From contig NZ_BFCB01000002.1 in assembly GCF_003569045.1 (NCBI RefSeq), forward strand, positions 806,001-870,000: a stretch of 64,000 nucleotides of DNA, given 5' to 3'. Under the pieces are notes generated by a model, which searched no databases, was not told where the DNA came from, and saw nothing but the letters and a program-made list of their open reading frames with translations. Each line of letters begins with the position of its first letter. Within the stretch, counting starts at the first letter, position 1. This DNA is from Aggregatilinea lenta (GTDB taxonomy: Bacteria; Chloroflexota; Anaerolineae; Aggregatilineales; Aggregatilineaceae). Shown piece after piece: positions 1-7,974 of this stretch. The translations under genes were made by a program, and so were the position numbers.

Positions 1-778
1 CCCCGCTCCAGTACACGTTAATGAAGCAGCGCTTGCCGCGCGTCCCGCGCAGCAGCTCGCGCAGCGTCACCCACAGGTCGGTGTAACCGTAATGCCGGAC
101 CGCGCCCGTGATGCCGCGATGCATCAGCTTGGATAGGCCGGAGCCAAACAGATCTTTCTGCAGCACGGCGTAGCTTTCGATGCGCCGCAGGGCCAGCTCT
201 TCGCCCAGCGTCGAGATGGGGATGAACGTCGAAAAATCCAGGCCCCACTCTTCGAGCACGTCGGTGCGGTGGCGGCCTGCCATTGGCGTGTAATGCAGCA
301 TGTTCGCCAGCACGCTGAACTCGCGCAGGAACAGCCGCGTCCCGGCCATGCCGGTGGCAATCGGCCCCGCCCCGGTCCAGATGCAGGGCAGCGCGGCAGC
401 GGTCGTGCTGGGCGCGATGGACGTGATCGGCGTCAGCGTGCCGTCGCCGGTCAGGTCGGCGACGATCTGCGCCGTGGCCGGGTCGGCGGCGATGATCTCT
501 TGCAGCAGCCGCCAGCCCATGCCGTCGCTGACGAACAGCACGATGCGCTTGGCCTGGCCCCACAACTGCCCCCAGACGCGCTCATCCAATGGGGAGCCGC
601 CCAGGCGGGTTGTCGAGGGCTTGCCGTCCAGCAGCCGCACGACCGTATGCGCCAGATTGCGAATGGACAGCCCGTCATAATACGGAAAAACAAGCTCGTC
701 CGCCCAGTTCGACTCGACGGGCAGCAGTCGGTGGTCCATGATTTGCGCTTCGAAGGCGGCGGCCAGCGAATCGGGCAC
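1..778 (-). CDS. Type I phosphodiesterase / nucleotide pyrophosphatase-like protein (3' end off the left edge)
   Basis: An open frame of 259 codons runs off the left edge, so the C-terminus is missing. The start is set at GTG 778 because GAGGAG sits about 8 bases upstream; an in-frame ATG at 739 is the alternative. About 65 residues in, the segment KRIVLFVSDGMGW matches the first metal-binding strand (D plus a nucleophile region) of alkaline-phosphatase-superfamily phosphodiesterases. A Ser/Thr-rich stretch (TPITSIAPSTTAAALP) follows, which is where that family has its nucleophile Thr. Later text (TPMAGRHRTDVLEEWG) is also typical. No signal peptide is seen in the N-terminus. The substrate cannot be told. 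Family assignment is by motif recognition only. Confidence 0.72.
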   Translation of the reverse strand, partial: MPDSLAAAFEAQIMDHRLLPVESNWADELVFPYYDGLSIRNLAHTVVRLLDGKPSTTRLGGSPLDERVWGQLWGQAKRIVLFVSDGMGWRLLQEIIAADPATAQIVADLTGDGTLTPITSIAPSTTAAALPCIWTGAGPIATGMAGTRLFLREFSVLANMLHYTPMAGRHRTDVLEEWGLDFSTFIPISTLGEELALRRIESYAVLQKDLFGSGLSKLMHRGITGAVRHYGYTDLWVTLRELLRGTRGKRCFINVYWSG

Positions 779-819
779 TAGGGTGGCTCCTCAGGATGCG
801 CTCATGCGGAGAAGGGTTG

Positions 820-846
820 ATTATACCGCATCCTGCAAGCGTGCAA
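820..846 (-). promoter_or_regulatory. Candidate sigma-70-type promoter for the phosphodiesterase gene
   Basis: On the minus strand a perfect TATAAT (820-825) lies 15 bases after TTGCAC (841-846), about 40 bases upstream of the GTG start at 778. The spacer is short, so the -35 assignment is weaker than the -10. Confidence 0.4.
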
Positions 847-934
847 GTGAGTGTCCGGTAAGAGTGGCGGCTATGGACATGGCGTGATGCCCCCGTCCCT
901 CCGCTTGCGTGGGGAAGGGGAACAAGGGACCGGT

Positions 935-1141
935 TTGCAACCCATAGGCATTAAGCTAACGGAGCAAACAGGACCATTTCCCCTGGCGTGAAACCAAAGC
1001 GCTAGCGGTGGTAACCGTAGGGGTAGAGCTTGCTCTACCCGTTTTTTCTCTTAACGGGCGATGCAAGCATCGCCCCTACGAAAAGCGTGACAGTCTATTT
1101 TCCCCTTAAATGGGCTTAACTTAATGCGTATGGGTTTGCAA
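935..1141. mobile_element. MITE-like composite element bounded by inverted repeats
   Basis: The left end (935-959, beginning TTGCAACCCATAGGC) and the right end (1116-1141, read in reverse beginning TTGCAAACCCATACGC) are imperfect inverted repeats of about 25 bp that match at more than 20 positions. Between them lie two GTAGGGG-type hairpins (1017-1041 and 1055-1080) and no open frame with coding character. A diverged inverted relative is at 21286-21435. The element is too small to carry a transposase, so it would have to be non-autonomous. No target-site duplication is evident. Confidence 0.5.
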
Positions 1142-1180
1142 CGCGCCCCTACAAGACCCGCCGGATATTACCTCTTGTCT

Positions 1181-1222
1181 CCCCTCTCCAACCCCGATTG
1201 GAGAGGGGCCGGGGGTGAGGTC
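1181..1222 (+). repeat. Dispersed intergenic repeat, family A (CTCTCCA...TGGAGAG hairpin with GGTGAGGT tail)
   Basis: The inverted arms CCCCTCTCCA and TTGGAGAGGGG are followed by the tail GGCCGGGGGTGAGGTCT. Close copies occur between genes at 6391, 10444, 12228, 29759, 32507, 41673, 47371 and 47887. Variants with a different stem but the same tail are at 3522, 43977 and 57932. All are intergenic and occur in both orientations. Confidence 0.85.
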
Positions 1223-1249
1223 TGCTTTAAACCGCCCGCCTACACACGC

Positions 1250-1277
1250 AAAAAAGAGCGGGCACAACGCCCGCTCT
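1250..1277 (-). terminator. Rho-independent terminator of the glutamate dehydrogenase gene
   Basis: The perfect 9-bp stem AGAGCGGGC (1255-1263) / GCCCGCTCT (1269-1277) has a 5-base loop and is followed, on the minus strand, by six T residues (1250-1255). It lies 30 bases after the gdhA stop codon. Confidence 0.88.
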
Positions 1278-1306
1278 CCTGGTTTCGATCAACGACCAGT
1301 CCCGGC

Positions 1307-2584
1307 TTACGGGTATATCCCGCGCGTGAAGGTCGCGTCGCCCACTCGCTTGATGGCTGTGATCTGGGCTGCCGTGCGCATGTCCACCTCGAATTGATCG
1401 CGCGTGCGGATCACGTCGTCGTAGGCGCGGATCAGCACGCGGCGCAGCTGCCGGTTGACTTCTTCCACGTCCCAGAAGAACGACTGCAAGCCCTGCACCC
1501 ACTCGAAGTACGAGACGGTCACGCCGCCCGCGTTGGCCAGCACGTCCGGGACCACCTCGATGCCCTTGGCCGTCAGGATGTCGTCGGCTTCGGGCGTGGT
1601 CGGGCCGTTCGCGCCCTCCACGATCAGGAACGCTTTCACGTCTGCCGCGTTTTCGATCGTGATCTGGTTCTCCAGCGCGCACGGGGCCAGCACGTCGCAG
1701 TCCAGCGCCAGCAGCTCGGCGTTGCTGATGCGCTGCGCGTTCTTGTAGCCCGCGAGCTGGTGATGGTGGCTGGTTGCGGTGTAGGCCATCACGTCGTCGA
1801 CGTCCAGACCGTGTTCGTTAAGGTAGCCGCCCGTCACGTCGCTGACGGCGATCACCTTGTAGCCCAGGTCATACGCATGCTTGGCGGCGTACATGCCCAC
1901 ATTGCCGAAGCCCTGGATGGCCATGCGGATTTCCGAGGTGCGCGAGCGCCCGCTGCGGCGCAGCGCCTCGTCCATGCAAATCACCACGCCGCGCCCGGTC
2001 GCCTCGGTGCGGCCCTGGCTGCCGCCGACGTTCAGCGGCTTGCCGGTCACGATCGCCGGGACCGAATAGCCGACCGTCATGCTATAGGTGTCCATGATCC
2101 AGGCCATCGTCTGGGCGTTGGTGCCCATGTCCGGCGCCGGAATGTCACCGTGAGGGCTGATGAACAGGCTGATCTCGGTCGCGTAGCGGCGGGTCAGGCG
2201 CTCCAGCTCCGACTGGCTCATGTCCAGCGGGTCGCAGATAACGCCGCCCTTCGCCCCACCATAGGGCAGGTTGACCAGCGCGCACTTCCAGGTCATCCAC
2301 ATCGCCAGCGCCCGCACCTCGTCGAGATCGACCTGCGGGGCGTAGCGAATGCCGCCTTTCGACGGCCCCAAGACCGTGTTGTGATGCACGCGGTAACCCG
2401 TGAAGATGTTGATATCACCGTTGTCCATGCGGACCGGAAAGTTGACCGTCAGCTCGCGTTTGGGGTAGCGCAAAAAATTCTTGATTCCGGCGGGCAAGTC
2501 CAAATAAGCAACGGCACGATCGTATTGTTGAAGGGCAATGGTGTAGGCATTGATATGCTCGGTTGCTTGTGCCTGTACTGCCAT
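1307..2584 (-). CDS. gdhA: Glu/Leu/Phe/Val dehydrogenase, most likely NAD-type glutamate dehydrogenase
   Basis: This 425-residue protein has the usual length for hexameric glutamate dehydrogenase, which reversibly deaminates glutamate to 2-oxoglutarate and ammonia in the cytoplasm. The substrate-binding segment GPSKGGIR is at 73-80, the catalytic lysine motif PYGGAKGG at 107-114, PAPDMGT at 149-155, and the dinucleotide fold glycines GFGNVG at 225-230. An Asp after the second strand (VIAVSDV, about 244-250) suggests NAD rather than NADP, which is an inference. The gene is monocistronic: its own terminator follows at 1250-1277, and a leader with iterons and a palindrome precedes it. Leucine or phenylalanine dehydrogenase activity cannot be excluded from sequence alone. 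Confidence 0.93.
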   Translation of the reverse strand: MAVQAQATEHINAYTIALQQYDRAVAYLDLPAGIKNFLRYPKRELTVNFPVRMDNGDINIFTGYRVHHNTVLGPSKGGIRYAPQVDLDEVRALAMWMTWKCALVNLPYGGAKGGVICDPLDMSQSELERLTRRYATEISLFISPHGDIPAPDMGTNAQTMAWIMDTYSMTVGYSVPAIVTGKPLNVGGSQGRTEATGRGVVICMDEALRRSGRSRTSEIRMAIQGFGNVGMYAAKHAYDLGYKVIAVSDVTGGYLNEHGLDVDDVMAYTATSHHHQLAGYKNAQRISNAELLALDCDVLAPCALENQITIENAADVKAFLIVEGANGPTTPEADDILTAKGIEVVPDVLANAGGVTVSYFEWVQGLQSFFWDVEEVNRQLRRVLIRAYDDVIRTRDQFEVDMRTAAQITAIKRVGDATFTRGIYP

Positions 2585-2620
2585 AACTTTTAGCGTCTCC
2601 TTTGACCCAATTTGACAATG

Positions 2621-2673
2621 TTATAGATCGAATAAAGGTTATAGATCGAACAAAGGTATAGATAGAGCAAACA
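2621..2673. repeat. Three 18-bp direct repeats (iterons) in the gdhA leader
   Basis: TTATAGATCGAATAAAGG (2621-2638) is followed immediately by TTATAGATCGAACAAAGG (2639-2656), which differs at one base, and then by a degenerate third copy starting TATAGATAGAGCAAA (2657 on). The period is exactly 18 bp. The array lies between the candidate promoter and the gdhA start, where a regulator could bind. It is unlike the surrounding GC-rich DNA. Confidence 0.8.
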
Positions 2674-2676
2674 ATG

Positions 2677-2714
2677 AATCAACGTTGATTTAAAAAACCA
2701 TTAACCTAATTATA
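2677..2714 (-). promoter_or_regulatory. Candidate gdhA promoter region with a perfect palindrome
   Basis: AATCAACGTTGATT (2677-2690) is a perfect 14-bp palindrome. A minus-strand TATAAT (2709-2714) lies just upstream of it, which places the palindrome close to the expected transcription start and upstream of the three iterons. No convincing -35 hexamer is seen 17 bp further up, so the promoter may be activator dependent. Confidence 0.45.
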
Positions 2715-2782
2715 CGACTGAGTCCATATGGCGGGATAGTAGCCTTTCAGCACCAAACCGTCTGACTAGAGACACAATCGCC

Positions 2783-3211
2783 CTACCCCTCCCCGACCGG
2801 TTGGCTGGCCGGAGCGCGCACCGTAAAGCGCAGCGTCTGGGCCTGCTCGCCGTCCACAAACACGACCGCGGTCCAGTCACCCGGCGTCCACTGCGGTTGG
2901 CCGAACGCTTCGAAGTCCAGCCCCAGCACGATCTGCCCGGCGGTACGGCTCGCCTCGATCGAATCGGTGGTGTAGCTCACGCCTGCCGGATCGATCAGCG
3001 TGGCGAACACGGGCACTGCATCACGGTGAGCGTTCAGCGTCACGACAAGGTTGAGATCGTCGTTGGCGTCGAAGGACGCCGTGCGGGTCAGGTCGACCGG
3101 TCGAGCGCCATCCCCTAGGGCGGTGTAGGCTTCCCTCACCCCGGCGGAGCCACAGGCGGCCAGCACCACGACCAACACCAGCGCTATCCCCACAACCGCG
3201 CGACGGTTCAT
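2783..3211 (-). CDS. Small secreted lipoprotein of unknown function
   Basis: The ATG at 3211 is chosen over an upstream ATG at 3277 because GGAG lies at a suitable distance and the protein then begins with a clean lipoprotein signal: MNRR, a long hydrophobic run, and the lipobox LAAC near residue 19. The mature part (about 120 residues) reads as one beta-sandwich (DLNLVVTLNAHRDAVPVFATL, then WTPGDWTAVVFVDGE), like the bacterial domains that describe extension by a phrase such as pressure or force on ligands. No enzyme motif is present. It stands alone between gdhA and the glycosyltransferase gene. It is probably anchored on the outer face of the membrane; its role is unknown. Confidence 0.72.
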   Translation of the reverse strand: MNRRAVVGIALVLVVVLAACGSAGVREAYTALGDGARPVDLTRTASFDANDDLNLVVTLNAHRDAVPVFATLIDPAGVSYTTDSIEASRTAGQIVLGLDFEAFGQPQWTPGDWTAVVFVDGEQAQTLRFTVRAPASQPVGEG

Positions 3212-3575
3212 TGCCTTCACTCCTTTTGGCGCGTCGCCCGCAGGCCGCGCCGTGACGACACCATCCAGTACCTTCAAAGTACACGGTGGCTGGCACGGTT
3301 CATCACTGTCTATTGTCGTGCAAAATGGGGATCCCTGCCCACCACGTCACGCGCCCGCCGGGATGCGGCAGGCGCAAGTCTCGTACAACCACGTAAGTTG
3401 TACGCAGCCTGTGGCGATTTTGGTCTGTAACGGAGCAGAAGTCAGATGACTCAAGTGATTCAGAGCGCGTATGAAAGGCGGCTTACCGCCTTTCTCGTCA
3501 CTACGGTAAGCATCTTTCCGCTCCCCTTCTCCCACAGTGAGAAGGGGCCGGGGATGAGGGTTTCCGTACACACAC
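3212..3575. other. Gene-free interval with one hairpin and a family A repeat variant
   Basis: The stretch holds an 8-bp hairpin, CGTACAAC / GTTGTACG (about 3384-3406), and a family A variant at 3522-3560 (CCCTTCTC...GAGAAGGGGCCGGGG). I see no open frame with coding character and no clear promoter. Confidence 0.6.
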
Positions 3576-4733
3576 TCAGGGCACGGTCAGCAGCCCACGA
3601 CCGCGCTGCTGCGTGAGCGACTGGTAGAGCGTGTGGTGCTCGTTGGTCATGCTATCCACGCTGAAGTGCGTCCTGACGTGCTGCTGCCCGCGCTCGGCCA
3701 GATACTGCCGCCATGATGCGTTCGTAACCAGCGCGTCGAGGGCCACCACCAGACTGCCAACATCCCCCGGGGGCACCAGCAGGCCCGTCTCGCCGTCGGT
3801 GATCACTTCCGGCGTGCCGCCGCTGATGGCCGCGACCGCCGGTTTGCGGGCCGCCATCGCCTCGAGCAGTGCCAGCGGCAGCCCCTCGATCCCGGACGGT
3901 AGCACGAAGATGTCCGACGCGGCCAACACCTGCGGGATGTCGGTCCTGAAACCGGTGAACACGGTCTGCGCGGCAATGCCGAGATCCTGCGCCATCTGCT
4001 TCAGATCGGCTTCGAGCGGCCCGCTGCCCACGATCAGCAGGCGCACATGCGGATGTTGCGCCATCACCTGCTGCGCGGCGGGCAGCAGCACGCGCAGCCC
4101 CTTGCCGCCCACGAGCCGCCCCGTAAACGTCATGACAAGATGCTCCGGGCCAAAGCCCAGGCTCGCGCGCAGGGGGAGGCGTGCATCGGGCCGGTAGAAT
4201 CGCTCGACGTGAATCCCGTTATGAATGGTCGAGACGCGGTCGGGGTGGATGCGCAGAGTCTTGATCGCCTGCTGGCGGATCGCCTCGGACACGGTGACGA
4301 TGTGCGTCGGCAGGTACATCACAGGCCAGTAGACCGCGTTGCGCAGCAGCCACGCGGGCTGGTGGCGGGTATAGCTGGGATTATGCTTGGTCGAGATGAT
4401 GATGGGACAGCGTGCCAGCCGTCCCGCCACCCCACCGAGCACGTCCGGGCGCAGCACGTGCGTGTGCACGATTTCGATGTGATGCTCTTGAATGTATTTC
4501 ACCAGCGGGCGGACCAACCCAACGCCGAGCCGATCGCGCATCCCCAGCCGGACGACATGCGCCCCGGCCTCCTCGAACGCGCTTTCAAGCGGTCCGCCGT
4601 CGTCTTTGAGGCCTAACACGTGGAACTCGAAGTGAACGGGGTCCAACTTGTCGATAAGCGCCAGCAGCAAGTTGTTCACCGACGCGTCGGCGAACTCGTT
4701 GACCAGATACAGGATTGGCGTCGTAGTTGTCAC
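3576..4733 (-). CDS. GT4-family (GT-B fold) glycosyltransferase
   Basis: This 385-residue retaining glycosyltransferase probably moves a sugar from a nucleotide-sugar donor onto a lipid or polysaccharide acceptor at the cytoplasmic membrane. It has the N-terminal acceptor domain (ILYLVNEF..., HTHVLRPDVLGG), a linker with TIHNGIHVERF, and the donor domain GRLVGGKGLRVLL, VGSGPLE, then the EX7E-like region (GIEGLPLALLEAMAARKPAVA) and GGTPEVI. GTG 4733 is preferred because GGGA lies about 9 bases upstream and the N-terminus then fits the family; an upstream ATG at 4814 would add 27 residues without family-like character. The gene has no nearby partners, so the acceptor cannot be inferred. Confidence 0.85.
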   Translation of the reverse strand: MTTTTPILYLVNEFADASVNNLLLALIDKLDPVHFEFHVLGLKDDGGPLESAFEEAGAHVVRLGMRDRLGVGLVRPLVKYIQEHHIEIVHTHVLRPDVLGGVAGRLARCPIIISTKHNPSYTRHQPAWLLRNAVYWPVMYLPTHIVTVSEAIRQQAIKTLRIHPDRVSTIHNGIHVERFYRPDARLPLRASLGFGPEHLVMTFTGRLVGGKGLRVLLPAAQQVMAQHPHVRLLIVGSGPLEADLKQMAQDLGIAAQTVFTGFRTDIPQVLAASDIFVLPSGIEGLPLALLEAMAARKPAVAAISGGTPEVITDGETGLLVPPGDVGSLVVALDALVTNASWRQYLAERGQQHVRTHFSVDSMTNEHHTLYQSLTQQRGRGLLTVP

Positions 4734-5106
4734 AGTAGGTCCCTTCGGCAGTTGCGTGCAGCGCGGGATACCCGCCCTGCAGCACCGTGCTGGAAAAACG
4801 CGAAATCGCTGCAATCACTACCTGCGCAGCAGTGTGAGCAAGCCCGATAACGGTGACGTCGGACGATATGAAGCTGTTAGAGAACGGTTGGACGGCACTA
4901 CACGGACGAGATCTTGCGCGAGCGATGAAGGAAAGGGGAACAGTCACAACCTCACGACACCGGTCGCAAAGCAGCAGCGTAGCCGGAATCTGTACGGTAG
5001 TCGCTTGGTTATCGTTAACCTGTTCCACGCGGTTTACCATTTTCATTGTAGTACGGTTTTCTAATAGATCAACAAATTTTCTGTATCAAATCTTACAAAT
5101 AAGTAT
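4734..5106. other. Leader/intergenic region before the GT4 gene
   Basis: The 370-base stretch is AT-richer than its surroundings near 5040-5106. The only signal I can support is a minus-strand promoter-like pair at 5045-5072. An open frame at 4585-5046 (minus) has no coding character and overlaps the GT4 gene. Confidence 0.5.
5045..5072 (-). promoter_or_regulatory. Candidate promoter upstream of the GT4 gene
   Basis: On the minus strand TTGATC (5067-5072) and TACAAT (5045-5050) are separated by 16 bases. It would give a leader of about 300 nt before GTG 4733, so the link to that gene is uncertain. Confidence 0.35.
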
Positions 5107-5132
5107 AAAAAAGCTCTGGCAAATGCCAGAGC
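5107..5132 (-). terminator. Rho-independent terminator
   Basis: The perfect 8-bp stem GCTCTGGC / GCCAGAGC (5113-5120 / 5125-5132) has a 4-base loop, with six T residues following on the minus strand. It lies 80 bases after the stop of the gene ending at 5212. Confidence 0.85.
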
Positions 5133-5211
5133 AGCGGTGAATCGGGTGAACTGGTCGGGAGAGATGCGGGGAGACCGCAGGGACGTATTGTGGTATATGG
5201 GTTTGGCCGAG

Positions 5212-6240
5212 TCACCGCCGCCGCTGGCGCCGCCGATCCTGTTTGCGGCGCGGGCCGAACAGGGCGTGCCAGATCGCTTCGAGCAGCTTGCCCAGCAGCG
5301 GGATTTCCGCCAGCAGGCCGAGCACGGCCAGCGCCGTGCCTCCGTAGCTGGCTTGCTTGATGGTCAGCAGGCCGAGCACGTAGTCCGACTCGATTTGCAG
5401 CGCCTGGCCCCAGATGGCGGCACTGATCGGGCTGGCCCCTTCCGCGAAGGGGACCCACGTCAGCGTGAGGTTGATCACGATCACGGACGTGCCCGTCTCG
5501 CTGGCTTCGACGGTCCAGCGCCACGCGACTTCCCCGCCGCGCTCCATCGCCTGGTCGGCATTACTGAGCGGTTCCACGGTGAAATCGGGCGCGGAGAGTG
5601 ACGCCGTGACGACCGCGTTGTGCGTGTCGTAGCGATCCGCGATGAGGATCGGCGTGGCGAGTACCTCGTTGTCCGCGATTTCGGCAATGGGCTGGAGCGA
5701 CCCGTCTTCGAGTGCCTTCAGCGTGACACGCACCGAGCCGGATTTGCCGACCGGCAGACTGGCGGGCCATTCCAATTCCACGACGCGCTGTTCGTAGGTG
5801 AGCGACGTCGCGCCCGCGCCGCCCTGGCCGTCCGGCGCGGCGAGACTCTGCGCGGGGGTAATGCTCAGCGGGGCGACTTCGACGTTCGACGCGTCGTCCA
5901 GCAGCACGTCGGTCGTCACGCTGCCGCTGACGGCGGTTTCTGGCGCAGCGGCCTGCTCGCCCGCGTCGAGCGCGGCGGCGTCATTCATCGCGGCGGCTTC
6001 CATCTGTGGGGCAGCACCCATCGCGTTGGTGCTGGAAAAGCCCTCGTCGGTGATGACGCCCAGGTCCGGGGCAATGCCGGAGTCAAGCGGGATGTTCTGC
6101 GCGGCGATCTCCTGCTGCGTGGTCAGCACGCCGCCCGTGGTCACCGACTTGGTCGAGGTGGGGCCGAGCGCCAGCCACAGCAGCGCGCCCGCTGCCGCCA
6201 ACAGGACCAGGCCGAAAATCACGGACAGGAACTTGCGCAT
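5212..6240 (-). CDS. Membrane-anchored extracytoplasmic protein, function unknown
   Basis: The ATG at 6240 has GGAGG 7 bases upstream and is preferred over the ATG at 6252. The 342-residue protein starts with an uncleaved-looking anchor (MRKFL, then about 22 hydrophobic residues ending LWLALGPTSTK). A low-complexity Ala/Glu/Asp region (about 40-130) follows, then a beta-rich domain (about 140-270) with phrases such as LPVGKSGSVRVTL and VAWRWTVEASETGTSVI, typical of adhesin or secreted immunoglobulin-like modules. A second hydrophobic segment (ALAVLGLLAEIPLLGKLLEAIWHAL) precedes a very basic tail (RRKQDRRRQRRR), which fits a C-terminal transmembrane helix with a cytoplasmic stop-transfer. It may be a two-pass protein with its beta domain outside. 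No known family is recognised. Confidence 0.72.
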   Translation of the reverse strand: MRKFLSVIFGLVLLAAAGALLWLALGPTSTKSVTTGGVLTTQQEIAAQNIPLDSGIAPDLGVITDEGFSSTNAMGAAPQMEAAAMNDAAALDAGEQAAAPETAVSGSVTTDVLLDDASNVEVAPLSITPAQSLAAPDGQGGAGATSLTYEQRVVELEWPASLPVGKSGSVRVTLKALEDGSLQPIAEIADNEVLATPILIADRYDTHNAVVTASLSAPDFTVEPLSNADQAMERGGEVAWRWTVEASETGTSVIVINLTLTWVPFAEGASPISAAIWGQALQIESDYVLGLLTIKQASYGGTALAVLGLLAEIPLLGKLLEAIWHALFGPRRKQDRRRQRRR

Positions 6241-6390
6241 GGGAGCCTCCAAAAAAGCAGTCGTTAGTGGGTAGTTTTAGCTGTTGGTCAAGGCAAAAGC
6301 CGGGCGGAGACAGCCGTTAGCCATGCGCGGTTGGCGATTAGCAAGAGCAAATATCGGGCGGAGCAAGCCCCCTACGGATCGTAGTTTTCG

Positions 6391-6432
6391 CCCCTCTCCA
6401 ACTGGATTGGAGAGGGATCGGGGGTGAGGTCG
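6391..6432 (+). repeat. Dispersed intergenic repeat, family A
   Basis: CCCCTCTCCA / TGGAGAGGG arms with the tail ATCGGGGGTGAGGT, a close copy of the element at 1181. It lies just after the stop of the 6459-7019 gene. Confidence 0.8.
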
Positions 6433-6458
6433 GTTCGAAAAACCGTCCCGTGCCGCGC

Positions 6459-7019
6459 CTAATGCTCGTTTTCCAGGCTTTGCACCAACTGCTGCCAGAA
6501 CGCCGCGTAGTCGCCTTCGTGCTGCTGCCCCAGCTCGTGGATCGGGACGCCGCCCATCAGCGAGCGCACGTCGTCCAGCCAGCTCACCAGCTCGGTCATG
6601 CCCGCCTCGACAGCCGCCGCCTGGATCTCGGCCAGCTCGCCCTCAATATCGTCGCGCTGATCGGGGGCGCGCGTCAGGATAGCCGTGACCGCCTCGACCA
6701 CGGAGTGCATCAATTGGTCGAGCGTGATGCCCTCGGTGTTGCCCTGGTTTACGACGCCGGTCTGCATGCCGATCATGATCGCGTCCCAGGCCCGGTCGTA
6801 GCGCGTGCCAGTCGGCAGACGGTCGCTCGGCGAATGGAGCAGGGTCAGCACCGCGCTGAGGAACAGCTCTTCGTCTTCCATCCCCATTGACTGGGTTTGC
6901 TTGAGGAGATCGACCAGACTGGAGTGCCATTCGACCAGCAGATCGGGCCGACCGAGCAGCACATAGACCGTATTTTCGACCACCTGCGTTACTTGCTCGG
7001 AACTGAGCGCCTGGGACAT
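6459..7019 (-). CDS. Conserved-looking cytoplasmic protein of unknown function
   Basis: The 186-residue protein is acidic and alpha-helical by appearance, with no signal peptide, membrane segment, metal motif or nucleotide motif. It begins MSQALSSEQVTQVVENT and contains LLHSPSDRLPTGTRYDRAWDA and several amphipathic helices. GCAGGA lies upstream of the ATG. It starts 67 bases after the stop of the LmbE-type deacetylase gene on the same strand and may be co-transcribed with it. I do not recognise the family. Codon use and composition match neighbouring real genes, and competing frames here are shorter and lack coding character. Confidence 0.65.
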   Translation of the reverse strand: MSQALSSEQVTQVVENTVYVLLGRPDLLVEWHSSLVDLLKQTQSMGMEDEELFLSAVLTLLHSPSDRLPTGTRYDRAWDAIMIGMQTGVVNQGNTEGITLDQLMHSVVEAVTAILTRAPDQRDDIEGELAEIQAAAVEAGMTELVSWLDDVRSLMGGVPIHELGQQHEGDYAAFWQQLVQSLENEH

Positions 7020-7086
7020 GCCGGGAAATCCTGCTCTCGTCAGCGTGTGGTTGGCGATGATGTAATCCTACCCCGTGAGCGGCGGA

Positions 7087-7974
7087 TCATGCCACTCCCG
7101 CGAAGAGGTCCCGCTCGACCGCCTCGCCGGGCTTCGGCTCCGGCCAGACGCGTGCGAACTCCTGGTTGCGCGAGACGAAGCGCCGCACCCACGCCATCGG
7201 ACCGCTCTGCTGGCGCGGGTTGGCCTGGCTGGCGTGGCAGTTCGAGGCGGCATCCCACTTGTCCATGAAGCCGCGAATGTCGATGCGCGTGTTGGCCGGT
7301 AGGCTGTTGTCGAGTGCGGCCTGCAGGTCGAGGTCCTTATTCACGCCCATGCGGCGCGGGTCCTGGCCGCGCAGGCGTACCGCCAGCACCATCAGCCTGA
7401 GCTGCATGCGCGGGAAGATGGTGTAATACAGCTTCTGCGGCTGGTAGGGTTCCAGCCCGTCCGCGAGTTGTTCCGGGTAGGAGGCCGGATCGCCTGCCTT
7501 GTGGAACGCGCTGGTCGTGCTGCGGTGCATGAAGATGTGGTCGGGGTGGCCGTAGCCGCCGTACGGGTCAAACGTCACGATGACCTGCGGCTTCAGGCGG
7601 CGGATGTCCGCCACGAGCCGCGCCTCGACCACGTCGGGGTCGGCCTGCCACAGGCACTCGGGATTCTGGTTCTCCGGCGACCCCATCATGCCGCTGTCGC
7701 AGTAGCCATACGTGATCACTTTTTTCATGCCGAGCGTATCGGCGGCGCATTGCAGTTCCGCCAGCCGCAGCTCGGAGATGGACTTGTAGCCGTTCAGGCG
7801 CTCCTCGGCGACGGTGCCCACATCGCCGTTGGTCGAGCAGACCAGATTGACCTCCACGCCCTGACCGGCGTAGCGGGCGATGGTGCCGCCCATGCCGAAC
7901 GATTCGTCGTCCGGGTGGGCGAACGCGAGCAGCATACGGCGGGAAGCTGAGGAAGTGGTTGAAGGCGTCATCAT
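7087..7974 (-). CDS. LmbE/PIG-L family N-acetylglucosamine deacetylase-like protein
   Basis: The 295-residue protein belongs to the zinc-dependent LmbE/PIG-L deacetylases, which remove the acetyl group from GlcNAc-type substrates such as thiol cofactor precursors or conjugates. The zinc motif AHPDDESFGMGG lies near residue 18 and the distal HPDHIFMH motif near 140; VCSTNGDVG and VTFDPYGGYGHPDH are also typical. The ATG at 7974 (or the adjacent one at 7971) is taken as the start, with only a weak GGA upstream. The frame stays open for 270 more codons upstream, and a stretch starting near 8232 looks signal-peptide-like (LRQKLRFAAAAGVIATAAAC), but no initiation codon with a ribosome site serves it. 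Substrate is unknown; mycothiol- or bacillithiol-type pathways are possible. Confidence 0.85.
   Translation of the reverse strand: MMTPSTTSSASRRMLLAFAHPDDESFGMGGTIARYAGQGVEVNLVCSTNGDVGTVAEERLNGYKSISELRLAELQCAADTLGMKKVITYGYCDSGMMGSPENQNPECLWQADPDVVEARLVADIRRLKPQVIVTFDPYGGYGHPDHIFMHRSTTSAFHKAGDPASYPEQLADGLEPYQPQKLYYTIFPRMQLRLMVLAVRLRGQDPRRMGVNKDLDLQAALDNSLPANTRIDIRGFMDKWDAASNCHASQANPRQQSGPMAWVRRFVSRNQEFARVWPEPKPGEAVERDLFAGVA

Noticed and set aside
1124-2593. Long plus-strand frame antisense to glutamate dehydrogenase
   Set aside because: It is the mirror of a high-GC gene, with His/Arg/Val-rich composition and no family similarity; its N-terminus is a translated family A repeat.
3384-3406. CGTACAAC...GTTGTACG hairpin considered as a recombination site or terminator
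   Set aside because: There is no T run, no second copy in the window and no neighbouring recombinase gene.
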